Assembly: GCA_021397835.1 (NCBI GenBank)
Contig: JAJFZO010000344.1
Coordinates: 930,001 to 994,000 of the forward strand
Length of the DNA stretch: 64,000 bases
From: Moringa oleifera
Lineage: Eukaryota > Streptophyta > Magnoliopsida > Brassicales > Moringaceae
Reading direction: 5' to 3'
Shown here: positions 36,999 to 50,100 of the stretch, one piece after another
How the letters are laid out: every line of letters starts with the position of its first letter
Position numbering within the stretch: the first letter of the stretch is position 1
Made by a program: the position numbers and the translations under genes
Notes under the pieces: model-generated
The model's database searches: none
What the model saw: only the letters and a program-made list of their open reading frames with translations
What the model was told of the DNA's origin: nothing

Positions 36999-39171
36999 TG
37001 ACCTACTCATCAATTAGTAATTGAATAATCCTAGTAATGGTCCTCTTACCTAGTGGAGTTAACTCTTAATTGGAAATGATAGAGGAGACTAAAGATTTCA
37101 CGTTACAATTTAAACATGTTACTTTACGCATAAGCACAGTAAAATTTGAATCTGTTGTCTCAAATGAGTGGCTCTTGGCTTACTTTCTTAAGAAGGGCTT
37201 TCATTAACTAAGAAGTGAGAATTGTTTACCCACATGATTTTAGGCTCAAAAAGATGAGGAAACTAAAAATTTCACACTTAAAGATTAAGCTCGTCAGTGA
37301 TACTTTCCATGGTGTCTTGACAAAGCAACTTTGAACATGGCATTCGTACCCACTGAAAGTTTTGGCAGGCATTACTATGATCTTGAAGCCCTTGCTAGAA
37401 GCTACTCAGTATGGCTCACTACTAAAGAGGGTTCAAGCATCCTTTAACTTAGCCTTATGATCCACTAATTCATCTCTTGATCGATCTGGTATTCCTCAAA
37501 GAAGATGGATAAGGTAAAAAAAAATATATGGTGAGGGTAGAAGAAAAGGTTTTCAATTTAAGGTTCTCACCCTTGGAAATAAGTATTGAACAAAGGACAT
37601 AATGGGTTAGGTAAAACCTCTTTTGAGAGGAAAGATCTAAAAAGGACAAAAGTTGAGAGCCAAAGGTTTTTTTTTTCCAATGTTATGCTTTAAAATTTAG
37701 ACTTGGAACAAAAATAACCCTTACTTATATTTTATTAATGGGATAGGAATTCATAATGGGACGCTCTTTTCATAGATCCTTCGAACAAGAAAGGTATAAT
37801 GCCTTATCGAGGCCTTTGACCACCCCTGAGGTTATCCGAAGCCACTTTAGGGCAAGTTATTGATGGCAGTAATACAATGTTCAGTGGTGAGGCAAAGCAC
37901 TAACAAGAAGCTTCCCTTAGGAATCTTTTCCCATGTGGTTTTCTTACCCATAGATAATAAGACCGATCCATCTTTCTACACCTCCTGAAAAGTTATTCTG
38001 GTTGGTTATCTTTAGTAATGCATTGGTGTGTGACCCTTGCAATCTACTTTCTTAGGTATACTTTGACGCATCTTTGAAACAAGCATATCTTAGTGTTTCT
38101 ATTATTCTTGCTCATCACCTGATCATTCTTATGGTCTCTCAAATCGCTTTCAAAGTAGATATAGTCTTCATTTTCGCTTTTCATTGAGTGTAAAGTTCCT
38201 GGTAATCACCTATGCAAGATTGATTTAGCTCAGAAGCACCTTTTCTTTCACAATCAAGGAGTACATATCGATGAGCTTATGTAAGCATTTTTTACTACTG
38301 CACTTTGTTGATGCAACAAAGTCTTTCTATTCCACAAGTAGACACCTTTCGAAAGAGTCTTTCTTTCATCGACTTGATCTTTTGATCTACCTTAAGAAGG
38401 AAAATTCTTACGAGATTATTAATAAATGTAGGTCACATATAAATGTGTATGCTTCCTAAGGCGAGTGTATTTGCTTCTTTAAAAGTGGGTGCTTATGGGA
38501 CTTTTGCTTTGCGAACTACAAGATTAAGATCTTTTTTCCATGTCTATTGATATCTTTTTGGAATGAGAATTTTTTTTCAAATGGAGCCAGCAAACTAGTT
38601 TGAAAAAGATCTTTCATTAGTCGATAAGCCCAAACATTTCTTTAACTTTAAAACATTTCCTATGAGTAGTTTCATAATTCTAGCCAGGGGCTCGGTTCTA
38701 ACCATTCTTGCTAAGGACAACCTTGCTCCTAGCAAAAGATTAAATGCCAGGTATGAAGCAAGTTCACGATCCAATGAATTCTCTCAAATCAGATGACTTA
38801 AAGCAAACTAGAATTGAAAGATTGGTTTAGGTAGTGACAGGTTCCAATTGAAAGAAACCGTGCGTACACTAAAAAGACGTATAGGTAAGCCTTTATTGAC
38901 TTTTCACATGGATTGCAATTCATGATTTTTCATTCCATAGGCATATATTACAGTTTAATCTGCTTTATAACTTCAAGGGACCGAGAAGAAGTCTTTTAAT
39001 CCTTCTTGAGCCTACTCTCATCTTTCAAATTAAGTTTCTAATTTAGTTGGTGTAGACATTGAAGGATCAACTAACACTAGATAGGAAAGGCTTTCAACTA
39101 AAGTGCTCAAATTTGTTTTAAAGTTAGTTTAAGAATCTATTTTTAGTCTGGTTGGTGTTCCAACATCTCGA
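36999..39171. other. Unassigned decayed sequence, right part of repeat copy 2
   Basis: Counterpart of 19649-21815. The plus-strand frame at 38271-38459 parallels 20917-21105, but no family is recognised. Confidence 0.45.
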
Positions 39172-40128
39172 ATCGAGGTGGCTCTGAACTTAGGTTTGCC
39201 AACCTTTTTAGTTATGAAAATAGGAGAGGGACTTTGAAGCCTTAATTCAAGCTAAAAATAACACTAAAAAACTAGCCATATTGATGATAATAAGTGATGA
39301 CAATGAAAAGGCATTTTTTTAAGCCTAAAGGGTAGTGAGCAAGGTAGGATAAAGTGAAAAAGAATCGTATTGGAATTAGGGCAGGTTGAGGAGGCCTTAC
39401 GTATTCTTTCTTTTCATGAGTGGTGGGCAAGGAAGAAAACTATTCATTACATCTTCAAGAACTAAAGACAAACAGTCATTTAAAGACCTTTTCAAAGATC
39501 ACTTTATAGAAGGCATGTATCACGCTTAATAGAACCATACTTTACTACGTCAATAGGAGAGAAAAAGAGGGATGACAATGAAGGAGGCCTTGTTATATAT
39601 TTGGAAATTGAATCATCATGCACTTTAGGCCCTTCTAAAAGCCATGACGTAGGTTTACGTGAGTGGCAAAAGACTGAGCTCACTTGTGCTCTCATACTTC
39701 ACAACAACCTAAGCTGGGAAGCTTTAAAGCCATATCTTACGGATTGGTAAACTTAAATCAAAAAACCAAACTGGGAAGGCTTCCAAAGTCAGGGCTCGAT
39801 CATGCATAATTGATCTGTTTTGTACCAAATAGTATCTGACTTACTTAATGCACTGACAAGCATCTGCATTGCTGCCTTCGCTTTGTGTTAAGGGCATAAG
39901 GGAAAGAAAAACTACTCTATTAACGTAATATTCATTCATAGTGCGGTCATTCCATTATCAAGATTAAACCAGTGTGTTTGAGGGAATAAACCCTCCGTAT
40001 GAAACAAGGGATCTACCCCCTTACGACATTCCCTTAAAGAGAAAACAAAAGTCTTTCAAAATAGGAAGAAAAACCAATGGATTGTAGTAGTTTCATAAGG
40101 CATTCACCCTTATTTAAAGGGGTGTACT
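39172..40128. other. Unassigned sequence beyond the large repeat
   Basis: A single copy in this window. The minus-strand frame at 39504-39695 is unrecognised. Nothing else is seen. Confidence 0.45.
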
Positions 40129-42437
40129 TAAGAAAGGAAGTAGCCTGTATCTTTTCTTTTTAAACTACAACTAGTAAAAGAAGACTTCCCATCTTTTGAG
40201 AAAAAAAGTAACAAAAGGGATCAAAAAGATCAATTACTAAGAAAAGGAAAGCAAGTGCTACTAGTGTTGTAAGGAAAACCCCAGGATTCCATGAAAAATT
40301 AAAAACTATTAGATAAGAATGTTCATTAAATTGCCTTTAGTAACCAGCTAATCTACCTAATAACCTTTCTAACTAAGAAAAGGCAGTTTTATTGATTCTT
40401 AATTTCAAAATTGAGAACGCGAAGTCACAAGCTGCTAAGCTACATGTGAAGTTAAAAAAGCCCAGTTAAGTAATGAAAGTTATAGCTATCAAGCTAAAAC
40501 TGCGAGCCAAAAATGTAAGGAAAGGTCCCAACTACCAACCACATTTTGCTGTATTGCAAAATCAGGAAGTGGAGTAAGGGAAAGGGTTTCACATACAGAG
40601 TGGTGATAGGCCGCTAGTCATTTGGTTCTTATAAGATTGTATGTGGATAGGTTTACATAGCCAACTATCCATTTGATAGCCACACAAAACATCTAACGAC
40701 AAGGTGAGGGCAAGCTAAGTGCATTGAAATGTGGCTATTCTCATACATTTCTCCTAGAGTTGTTCCTTGCTTTGTTTTATGGTTTTAAGTTCCCTCTTCG
40801 TTTAAAGGGTAGGAGTGATAAGGAGCATTCTACTACTTCAGTAAGGGCTTGCCCGTGCAAGCAAATGCGCATGTAGCAGGCTCTTCATATGGGCTCTAGA
40901 TTGCATTTAAAGGCCTATTCTAACCACTCATATGAGGCACCCCTTACCAAGATACCATAGTTTGGTCTCTAATACCATTCTTAGAATTGACCTGCCTATT
41001 AGCAATGTATGCTCACTTATTATTGTATACTTATATAATAAGTCAAGTGTGCTAAAAGAGACCTTATAGCTCACAAAGTAAAGTCGATTGGGCATTCCTG
41101 TTGTTAATAATTTCCAATTCCTTCTCTTTTCTCTGTATTTAATTTACGGGATTCGAGGTAAACAGGTGTTATAGCCCTGATTCATGAACTTTATGTCCTT
41201 TAAACTTGGCAAGACTATAAGTCATCATTTTAACGAGAAAGTGTAAAAAGCCTTCACAACATGTTACTATGTGCTTGATGGGTCCGAGTTAACAATATAC
41301 TCCCCAAGATTATAGGCCTTTTCATACACGGATTTTAGGACAATTAGCTAGCCTATGTCTTTGCTATCGCTTCTATATTCTTTTTCCTAACTCTTTCGTC
41401 ATCCTTTTTTCATCTTTGCCATCACCCTAATCAAATTGATTTATACACCATTCATCCTATGCTTGGTTCATAAGAACTATAAGTTTGATAATCAAAGGTT
41501 GGAATATCTCTATTGATCTTAGCAAGCCATTTCACACTCAAAGCAAAAGCCAAATCTTGAAGCTAGGATGTGTGAGAACTAAAGCTTTAAAAGAAGCCAT
41601 AGTGAGTGTTGGTAATATGGTTAAAGGTCCACTTTTTTATAACATTCTACATCTTCTAACATAAATAAAAGATGTTAAATTATCTTAACACCTTTTTTTC
41701 TATTATTCCTACGAATATATCGCCTTATTTTGATTAATTTCCCCAATATGTTCCTTTCCTTACTAAGGAAGCTCTTTAGCATGTTGTTAATTAGTTAAAG
41801 CTTTCTTTTAGTTATGCGGACAATACCCTCGTGAAGCAAATTTGGTTCTGTCTTATACCTATTATCAAACAAATTTCAATATAAATGGTTGTCCTTCTAG
41901 TTGTGATGATTTATTTTATTCAAAGCGAAGTAAGCAGTCTTATTACCCTTTTCCTTCTCCTAGCGCTCATTAAAATTGCATGCAGGTCATCAAATTGGGA
42001 ACATCAAATTAAAATGACTTGATATGTGAATGTAACCTTTGCCTTACCTAATATTGGGTAGGGAATGGACCAATTCCTTCATTTATTGCATATTGATTGC
42101 GAATCCCTTTAGGACATTAGGTCACGAACCTTCTTTGAGGTCTAAAATGGAACTCTTAATTAGGTCCCTTAGTGACTTGGATTGATGCTTATCAATAATA
42201 GAAAGCTTGGGATTCTTGCCATGTATGTGGCACATAATTAGTTTTATCAATGCGAATCAATAGATCATAGGGAAGTTTGGTCTTTCGAATCAAACGACAA
42301 ATCATGATACAAGAAGGGAGCTCTAACGTGCCATTTTGGTAGCACTTATGGGATTTAGTCAACAAAGGTGTAACTATGAAGTCAGTTAGGCAACTCTTTC
42401 AAAAATGATCAAACGAAGATGAGGAGAAAAGTGTTAT

Positions 42438-42668
42438 TTACAAGTAAACCCAATAAAGCCACAAGGCAAAGAGCCTATCGATAAAGCCTGCACCTCCTAG
42501 GAAAATGAAATAATAGACATTGCCAAAGTTTCCTAATAATGGGTCAATAACAACTAAAGAAAAAGCTTCACTAGCTACTTTATCCACAATATTTTCATAA
42601 AGGTTCTCTCTAGTCTTCTTCAAAAAGATAGCTTTAGAGCATAAGTCAAACTCACGATAGGTGAGCAA
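42438..42668 (-). pseudogene. Unrecognised 76-codon frame conserved in both 5-kb repeats
   Basis: The reading includes LCSKAIFLKKTRENLYENIV and, near the end, LVVIDPLLGNFGNVYYFIF followed by a hydrophobic C-terminus ending WLYWVYL. The Y copy (about 61000-61230) has the same sequence with FGKTKENLYD. The mixed charged and then hydrophobic pattern looks protein-like, but I cannot name a family. It may belong to the downstream part of the LINE or to a mitochondrial ORF. Confidence 0.3.
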
Positions 42669-43199
42669 TCACACATACATGGTTTAGCAGTTTACTATGC
42701 TCTGTGACCTTATTCTTCTTCAGGACCTGATGCTTCATTTTCTTCTCTAGCTTATTATGACTTCTTTGACACTATTATATGAAACATTTATTTGGTCTCC
42801 CATTACTATCTATGCTAGCTCGAAAGGTATTAGTACTATCTTATTTCTAATTCAACCTCCTTGACTTCGTAGCCATCCCTATTTGGATTTCTTTTTTCAG
42901 TGTGGTCCGTCCAATCTACTTCATTAAGTTATGGGATTGGATGAAATAACTGTGTGTTACTGTGCTTAGTGCTAAAGTGAGTTTAACCACCCAAAATGGC
43001 TGATTTTTCCTTACTTTAGTTAGTCGACAAACAGAATTGCACTCGATCTGAACCCTTCCTATGAGAAGCTCATAAAGGAGAACATCTCTCTTCTGTAATA
43101 TAATCTATAGTTGCCTGATCCTTCTATTGATTTTGGCATTTTCCTTCACCTCTTCTAATAAAATAGATTTTAACTATTTTTCGTTGAGCTCTTATGAGG

Positions 43200-43870
43200 G
43201 ATTGATCATCTTGCTTTCTTTCTCCATTCCTGTTCAAGTGGTAGTTACGATTGTGGGTGTTTCATGCCCTCCATCAGTCTTTCAAATCTCCCTATCACTA
43301 GTTATTCAAGTAGTTATTGAGTGAACTCGAGGTGTAACAAGCCCTATTGAAAGTTTTAACTGTTGACCACTTCCATCAGTTTTCTTCAATAATTGTGTTA
43401 ACTTTGGCATAGACTGGAATAACTACATCGTAAAAAATTCTACTACTATACTTCTGAACAATTGGACCTAACAGATGCTAGTTATCAAACCAAATAAAAA
43501 AAGTAACATTTTGCCATTACCTACTTTGAACGGGATGAAAGGTCTCATAGTGTACCAAAAGTTCATAAATTGCCTCCAACTCTAAGAGAAAGAGTCATTA
43601 GGAATAAGGATGCCCCATGCACTCTTACCTTTTAAGGGAAAACTTTTAATTCAGAAGCCTAGATGGTATGTGAGTTAAAGGCAATGTTCCACAAATGTTT
43701 GCTAATAGCTGCCTTATTCCAGTCATGAACTCTCTTGAGGCTAGAACCCCTTCCTCTTTCATTTCTAGATGTAAACTACATCCTAAGCCACCTTAGAAGC
43801 CTTAAAGATTCCAACTACACCCAACTATCCTACATGCTTCAACAAGACAAGGGTAAATTGATACCACAGA
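43200..43870 (-). pseudogene. LINE reverse-transcriptase C-terminal (zf-RVT-side) remnant, copy X
   Basis: Minus-strand translation in changing frames gives KRVHDWNKAAISKHLWNI, then PFIPFKVGNGK, WHLLGPIVQKYSSRIFYDV and VIPVYAKVN. These follow the typical plant LINE order: 'L..WN+A...+HLWN', 'F.VGNG', 'D.WHP.GPL...G.R..YD'. This lies just upstream of the zf-RVT domain in non-LTR retrotransposons. Many stops and frameshifts. It cannot be assigned to a LINE family by eye. Confidence 0.68.
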
Positions 43871-44891
43871 AAGTTCGAGTCAAATACTCCCCCACAAACA
43901 AATTGAACATAATTTTTAGGGATTGGTGGCTTCCCTATTCTATGACTTTGGTGCTTGATCTTCCAAAAAAAGGTATGTACTAGGTTAAGAGAATGAATTA
44001 GATAGAGACACCTGTTAGTATTCTAGCCTTCTTTCAAATAACAACACATCCTAAATGGAATATGTAATTTGACTACAAAAATGGAGGGATAAATGAGGAA
44101 GATAAAATTATTAAGGATAAAAATCAAGCAGTGACGGATGTCATAGGTTCTACATGAATGAAAAAAGGATAAAAGCGTTAAATGATCTGAATCAAAATCC
44201 GAGAATAAGACTTATTAGTGAAGAAAAAGAGACCTATATCATATGAGAAGCAAACATCGCAGTGACACTTTCTTTGTGTTTTGTTTGTAAGTGAAGGGTC
44301 TAACATTTTCGTAATCATAGACAAAATCTGGTGAGACTTCTTTAGAAGTAATAGGCTGATCAATGTTTGATGTGATAGATAAGATGGACCAAGGTGACTC
44401 TCACTCGGTTTGGTGTGCATATGTCTGCTGAAAAGCACCTCATAGTTGATAAGCCGAGGCTATGTTAAGAGGATCCATGACTTATACCATTGAACTTTTT
44501 TTTTTCTCATTTGTAGGACAATTCACCTTTGAATGTCTCCAGACACCTCATCTTTGGCAATCCAGACGGATTTAGTAGTCAAAAGCACAAAAAGAGACTA
44601 AAAATGTAGACTAACAGCAAATATAAGATAACAGTAGGAAGTAAAGTAGTGAGCGATGGTGGTCCTCTTAATTAATAGCTCAAATTCATCTCTCCTCACA
44701 CTTTTTATGCTAATTTTATGTAATAACGTAATCATAATCTCTCATCTCAAACATGTCCTTCAGGACATGTTAGACTTCCTAATCTCAATTGTAACTTGCT
44801 TACTTAATTTCTAGTCCTTTATGTCATGTTTTTCAACTTTAGTCGGTTATAGCTAGTTTGACTATAGTTTTTATAAATAGGATGAAATTTA

Positions 44892-44898
<7 letters not shown>

Positions 44899-44924
<26 letters not shown>

Positions 44925-44944
44925 TTATTTATTTATTTATTTAC
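44899..44944. repeat. Compound microsatellite (AT)n(TTTA)n
   Basis: About 13 AT units followed by five ATTT/TTTA units. The Y copy has only a short AT run at the equivalent place (about 63437-63450), so the array changed after duplication. Confidence 0.9.
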
Positions 44945-45493
44945 TTTAAGCCTCCGTCCATGATGCCTATGCTTACTGTATTATGCTGCTCTACTACTTA
45001 AGGTTTCGTGCTTGTATTTGCCTTTTCAAGTGTAGCTTGCTCAAGCCATGGGTCATCATAAAAAAAATTCCAAGTGAATCAAATCTTAATATTTATATTT
45101 CATCTATACTAGGTGGTAACAAACAAAGTAACTGAATCAATTGGATCAAGCCACCCATAACCAACCTGGCTAAGGGCTTGCTTTGTCCTACTTAACTAAC
45201 TTAGTCCATAAAGTGATAGCAAGTATATGAAATGGTCAAAGCCATTTCAAACCAGTGCCTTGACTTAAACCAACAGATATGCTATGGCATGCCTGCTTCT
45301 CTAGCTATGAGGTAGGGATTTGAATATAACTAATCAATGTCAACCAGAATGTGAATTTGTGAGCAAAAGGGATGTGACAAGCCTATCCGAATATGCACAG
45401 ATGATGGATTTCCCTCACTTTTGATTTTGAGAGAAAAGCTAGGTTCATGGCTCATATTTTTTTTCAATAAAAGAGAGAACCACGAAGGGAAGC

Positions 45494-46954
45494 TAGAGAC
45501 TAGAGGTACGACATCTTTACTTTCCTAACTTCTATATCTTGAAGCCTTTGGCAAGCTAATACGAGATACTCGCTGCTAGGATAGAAACTAATTGTGGACA
45601 ATCTTAAGATACAAAATTTTATTTCATAAAAAAGGATGCTACATCGAAAGCTCTCAAAGAAAAAGATCGAGGTGGGCACTCAAATACTCATGCTGGTGCC
45701 CAATTCCAATCCTTACTAGATCGAGGTGGGCATAGATGAGAGAAGGAAAAAAAGGAACTATACTAACTCAGTCCTGTCATCTAGAGAGGTCCACTCCTAG
45801 CCCTCCCCTCTTTTTGAGTTCAGGGAAGTTCCTTCTATAGGTAAGAGCACGACATCTAATTCCTGTAGTTGCTTTCCCTTCTCTCTTTTCTTTCTCTAAT
45901 CATACTCTCTCTTCTTAGTTGAGTCTTGTCTCTTAATGAATATAACTATTTATGGAAAAAAAAACCCTAGATAATATGTGTCACCTATGAGATAGATATA
46001 AAGTCGAGTAAATATATAAAAAATGAGAGGTCATACAAACTAGTTAGTCATTGATTGAATGGAAACTCTTTTTTCTTCTAAAGAATTTGATTCAATTTAT
46101 CCTCTAAGCTTCTAGTTAGTCATTCCCTTAAACTTGTAATTCAATTGGTCAAAGCACCGCATATCAGAATATATGAAAAATAAAATGAATCTACCATCCT
46201 CTGGATGGACTAAGTCAGCAAGCAAGAACAAGTATAGAGAAGGATTTCGTTATTCTTGTTTTGTTTATAGCAAAAAGAAAGAAAAAAATCCATTAAATAG
46301 AAAAGGATTCCACACTATTTTGAGGGGCGAGACATGCCTCTTCTTTTGGATATTTTTAAAAGTGAAAGGTTCCTAAAGACTACCTTAATCTTACAAAAAA
46401 GCCCTTTTTAGCCAAAGAAAAAAGTCAAAGGCTTTCGAGAAAGAAAAGGCTAAGCTCCCAATGGTGATAAGTCTTTGAATAAGATCCTGATGATTTTATG
46501 TCAAAATCATTCGCAGGGTGATTTGAGTTATTAAAGCTTTCATTCCATCATGTGAAGCTAATTTTATATTAGGGCGTTAAGGTCATGATAATGAAGGGAA
46601 GTGGAACTCAGTCATATTTAGATATTTTATCTTATATCTCATCATAGTTCCTCTATCATATTCTTAAGAGGCTAAAGCTTATAGCCTAAGTTACAATCAT
46701 GCTATAAAAGATATATACTTAACACACGAAAGTCGAACTATCTTTTTGATCAATCTGGTTACCTGGCTATGGCCTAATCTAATCATATGGAAACTAATAT
46801 TGGCTTTTTAGTTCAAAACAGAACTTGAAAAAGATCTCTAATTACATATATAAAGTGTCTTCTTCTTGCTCTTATAGCTAATTGAAGAAGGACAAACAGA
46901 ACTTTTATTTACATACAGCACAATCGAAGCCCTTTCATTAGACCATTTTCATGT
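45494..46954. other. Unassigned sequence
   Basis: Beyond the 5-kb repeat. A plus-strand frame at 46173-46376 is lysine-rich and unrecognised. No termini, tRNA or known gene seen. Confidence 0.45.
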
Positions 46955-46998
46955 TATAAATAAATAAATAAATAAATATATATATATATATATATATA
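46955..46998. repeat. Compound microsatellite (TAAA)n(TA)n
   Basis: Reverse-complement type of the array at 44899-44944, about 2 kb away; the flanking sequences do not match, so it is not an extended inverted repeat. Confidence 0.88.
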
Positions 46999-47120
46999 GC
47001 CCAATGCATCCATTGTCAACAATCATAAATAAGGCCAGAGCAAAAGGACATCCTTGCCGAACAAACCGAGAAATTGAGAAGGATGATAGTACAGCTCCTA
47101 AAAATGTCTTAGAATGGTGG
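46995..47120 (-). pseudogene. LINE reverse-transcriptase fragment (RQGCP motif)
   Basis: Minus strand reads LSSFSISRFVRQGCPFALAL (47120 to about 47030), matching the RT block 'F...RG.RQGCPLSP.LF' of plant non-LTR elements. The motif itself is intact (RQGCPF). It has the same orientation as the LINE remnant at 43200-43870 and lies upstream of it, so both may derive from one element now interrupted by about 3 kb. Only this block is recognisable. Confidence 0.55.
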
Positions 47121-50100
47121 TGTGAACATTTGAGTTGGCACTACTCTTTTCTGAGAGGCTAGAAGTAAGCTAATGAAGTTACCAAGCTAGTAAGTCCAAC
47201 CCTGTTAACTTCCCTTTCACTAGGATAAATACAGTAACCCTTGTTCCCTATAAGCTTACTTTGTATCCATCTTGTACCCTGCCTACAAGTAAGCTAAGTG
47301 ATGATGAACTCTTATACCCTCATTTTGGTGCTATAGTCTTTTTTCCATCTAGAGCTAGAGATTGTAAGTTAGAAGTGCAAGATGTTGAAAAGGCTATCAG
47401 TCTATCCTTGTTAACAACTTAAGAGGAGTCCATCAGTACCACCAATAATGCTCAATTCCAGGTTCGTGTTGGCATGCCTATAGCACTTGTTAGAAAAGCC
47501 GTCTCATTTTCCTTTCCCTAATGTACGACTCAGCTCACAAAAAAAAAAAATGATTTCCTTGTGAGATTGGAATTGATTTTTTATTTATGCTTTAGAGGTC
47601 AGTCATGGTTCTATAATCTATAATGGGATATTCCTTAAATCTAATTTCCTAATTGTTCTGTGATTCCTGACTTTCGGAAGGAATGGAGTAAAGGACGACC
47701 TTACTATCCTTCAAAGAAAAAAATACCTAAATCTTGATTGAAAAACTGTTGTAAATAGGTATTCCTTTGCTGGAGATCCTTTACTAAACCCCTAGAATGC
47801 CATCTCTTTTATGTTTTGCTTTTCTGTCCAAGGCTCTTCGAAGTGGAATCAATTCTGCTAATGTGCATGGAGTTTGGATGAAATTAGGGCAGACCTTAAG
47901 GCTGCTATCGCTCATGCCACTATAGAATTATGGGTTCATAATAACTTTGACAAATTTCTGTGAAAGCTAGCAGATCATCCATTCTTCCCTAAAGCAAAAG
48001 AGGTTAACATTGAAAAGTTACGTCAACTGCCTAGTTTTGTAGAAAAAAATGAATTAAAAGATGAGTGCCGTAGTAGTAGCTTTTAAGATAGTAGCCGAGG
48101 CAAGGATTTGGGAAGAATTTGTATGAGAGTAAGTGTGAGGAGAAAGAGCCTTTCCATTTGCTGTTCAAGACCTACGTTTAAAAGCCTATTCAACTATCAC
48201 TTCTTAGATGGAGCTTTGAAAGGAAAACTATGAATGCCTTGGCTTTAAGCCATACATACCACCATGATGATCGATAACGAGGGGATTGCAAATGATGAAA
48301 TATATGAGAAAGCGCAAAACACCTTATTCTTCTTAACCCTTTGGAATCCATACATCTCTTTTAGGCGCAACAAGGCTTACTTCATTCTTCACGCTTAGGG
48401 CATAATCTTCGACACGAGTAGATGCCAACAAAAAGAAAATCAAAAAAGTTGATGTTAACGTAAAGCATTCCCCATAAAGAAAATAAGGCAAACATAAAGG
48501 CTAACAACTCATGCAATCTACCGCTCTCTGTGTTGAAGAAAAATGGGAAACAGAGGCGCAGTTCAAGTGCACTAGGTGGCATGAATTCCAAATGAAGGAT
48601 TTGAGGCATAGCTTCATCTTTCGTTTGAGATTGGGTGATCTTCCTTATTCGTACTTCATACAAGCAGCATGATTGGACTAAAAAGGTATTGAAGGCCAAG
48701 TATGCTACTTAGTTTCGTAGCACCGTTTCCAAATTATTTATATCATTGAAAACTTATGATTCTAGTCAAGTAAACTACTTTCTTTCAGTAGCTGGTCGGG
48801 TGAGAAGTAGGACAAAGATTTCAGTCAAAATCAAAGAATTTCTCACTTGGCATTGACACTTTATCTTTTGGATCAAATTCAACCTCAAAACTTGGTACGC
48901 AGAGGTTAAGCTTTTCTCACGTTTCTTCTTACAGGCAGAGTTAGTTAAAGCGGCGTAGCTCCCAAGTACCATTTGTCACCAAGCCTATCTCTCACCCCCC
49001 ATGTTGCTTTTGATTCCATCTCTTAATCGACAGGCAGAGTTACTGTTTATGCGCTTAACTCACTAGGAGAAGGAGTAAGGATCGCACTCCCTACTAGACT
49101 TGTCTAAAAGATGAAAAGATGGATGAGCTAGTCTTTCTATCCTACTAAGCTTCGCCTTTACGTGGGCACCTTCCTTGCTGTGCCTTTTGCTTTAGTGCCA
49201 GCATATATAAAGTAGTAGGAGTAGGAGCATTTGTTAACAGAGATGGATTGGCCTCGATTAACCTTCTTACTGTAGGAATGTTTGAAAAAGCTCTGATTCC
49301 AACAAGCTTGTGACCACTTTTAGAGGTAGCTCAGGACAAAAGGAATAAGTGCTTAAAGCTAAGATTACCTGCTATTGGACTTCTTTCCTTGGCAAGAAAG
49401 GGTTAATAGGGAAACCAACCTTGTTGATTAAAGGAAAAGACCAAGGTATATCGCTTTTATTTTGTTCTGTGGGAGTACTCACTTTTCAATATGGATATCA
49501 ATGACTAAAGTCTCTTCCCATATGCTAGGCTAAGCCAAAAAGAAAAAAAGCAGAGTTAGATCCATGAGTGAAAAGACATTATCTCATACATTAAAGAAAA
49601 GAGGTCACTTGTTTAAGTTAAGCAATCATAAAGACCGAGAAGAGTTTGCAGTGAAAACTCTCCGTCTATAGGCCTCTTATAGGTAAAGTCAAAGAGAGTA
49701 ATGAGAGGAAAGGAGTTCACACCTATCTTAAGGCCTAGTAGGTCTATTCCTGCTACCTTACTTACTTCCCTATGGGAGGTTGAGTTGAACAAGCTGTGAC
49801 AAAAGAAGCTATTACAAAATCAGCACCTATTGAAACCCTATCTATTGGAAGGACTATTAGTAGTGGTTTGTCTTACCTTATTAGTAGTGGTCATTGGGAA
49901 AAAGACTAGCTCTGGCTTTCAAGAGTGAACCAGCTCTTGGATTCGGTATTGGTTGGGCATGGCATTCGATTAGGAAGGCACCTAAGCTAAGCCTTAAAAT
50001 TTTCGTGCTTTACTCTTACTATTTAGGTTTAGGAAGAGAAAAACATTGTTTAGCTTACGTTAGCTTAGATCTTCTTTGAGATGAAACACAAAAATGTCTT

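Larger units (their letters stand above)
23615..39171 (+). repeat. Large direct repeat, copy 2 (15.6 kb)
   Basis: Counterpart of 6122-21815. Compared with copy 1 it lacks about 49 bp at the matR start region, about 30 bp of nad1 exon d and part of the DUF4218 region, and has about 75 bp extra in the tRNA-like zone near 30630-30705. Left edge is in the tnpA gene, right edge at the word CTCGA. Confidence 0.92.
40129..45493 (+). repeat. 5-kb direct repeat, copy X
   Basis: Collinear with 58833-64000 in the same orientation, 18.7 kb apart, differing mostly by transitions and small indels. X contains about 150 bp (about 40711-40860) absent from Y; the missing piece is flanked by GCAAGC words in X, so Y probably lost it by recombination between short direct repeats. 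Both copies carry the LINE remnant and the open frame at 42438-42668. Confidence 0.9.

Noticed and set aside
44899..46998. Possible 2-kb inverted repeat bounded by complementary microsatellites
   Set aside because: Only the simple repeats are complementary; the flanks on either side do not match.
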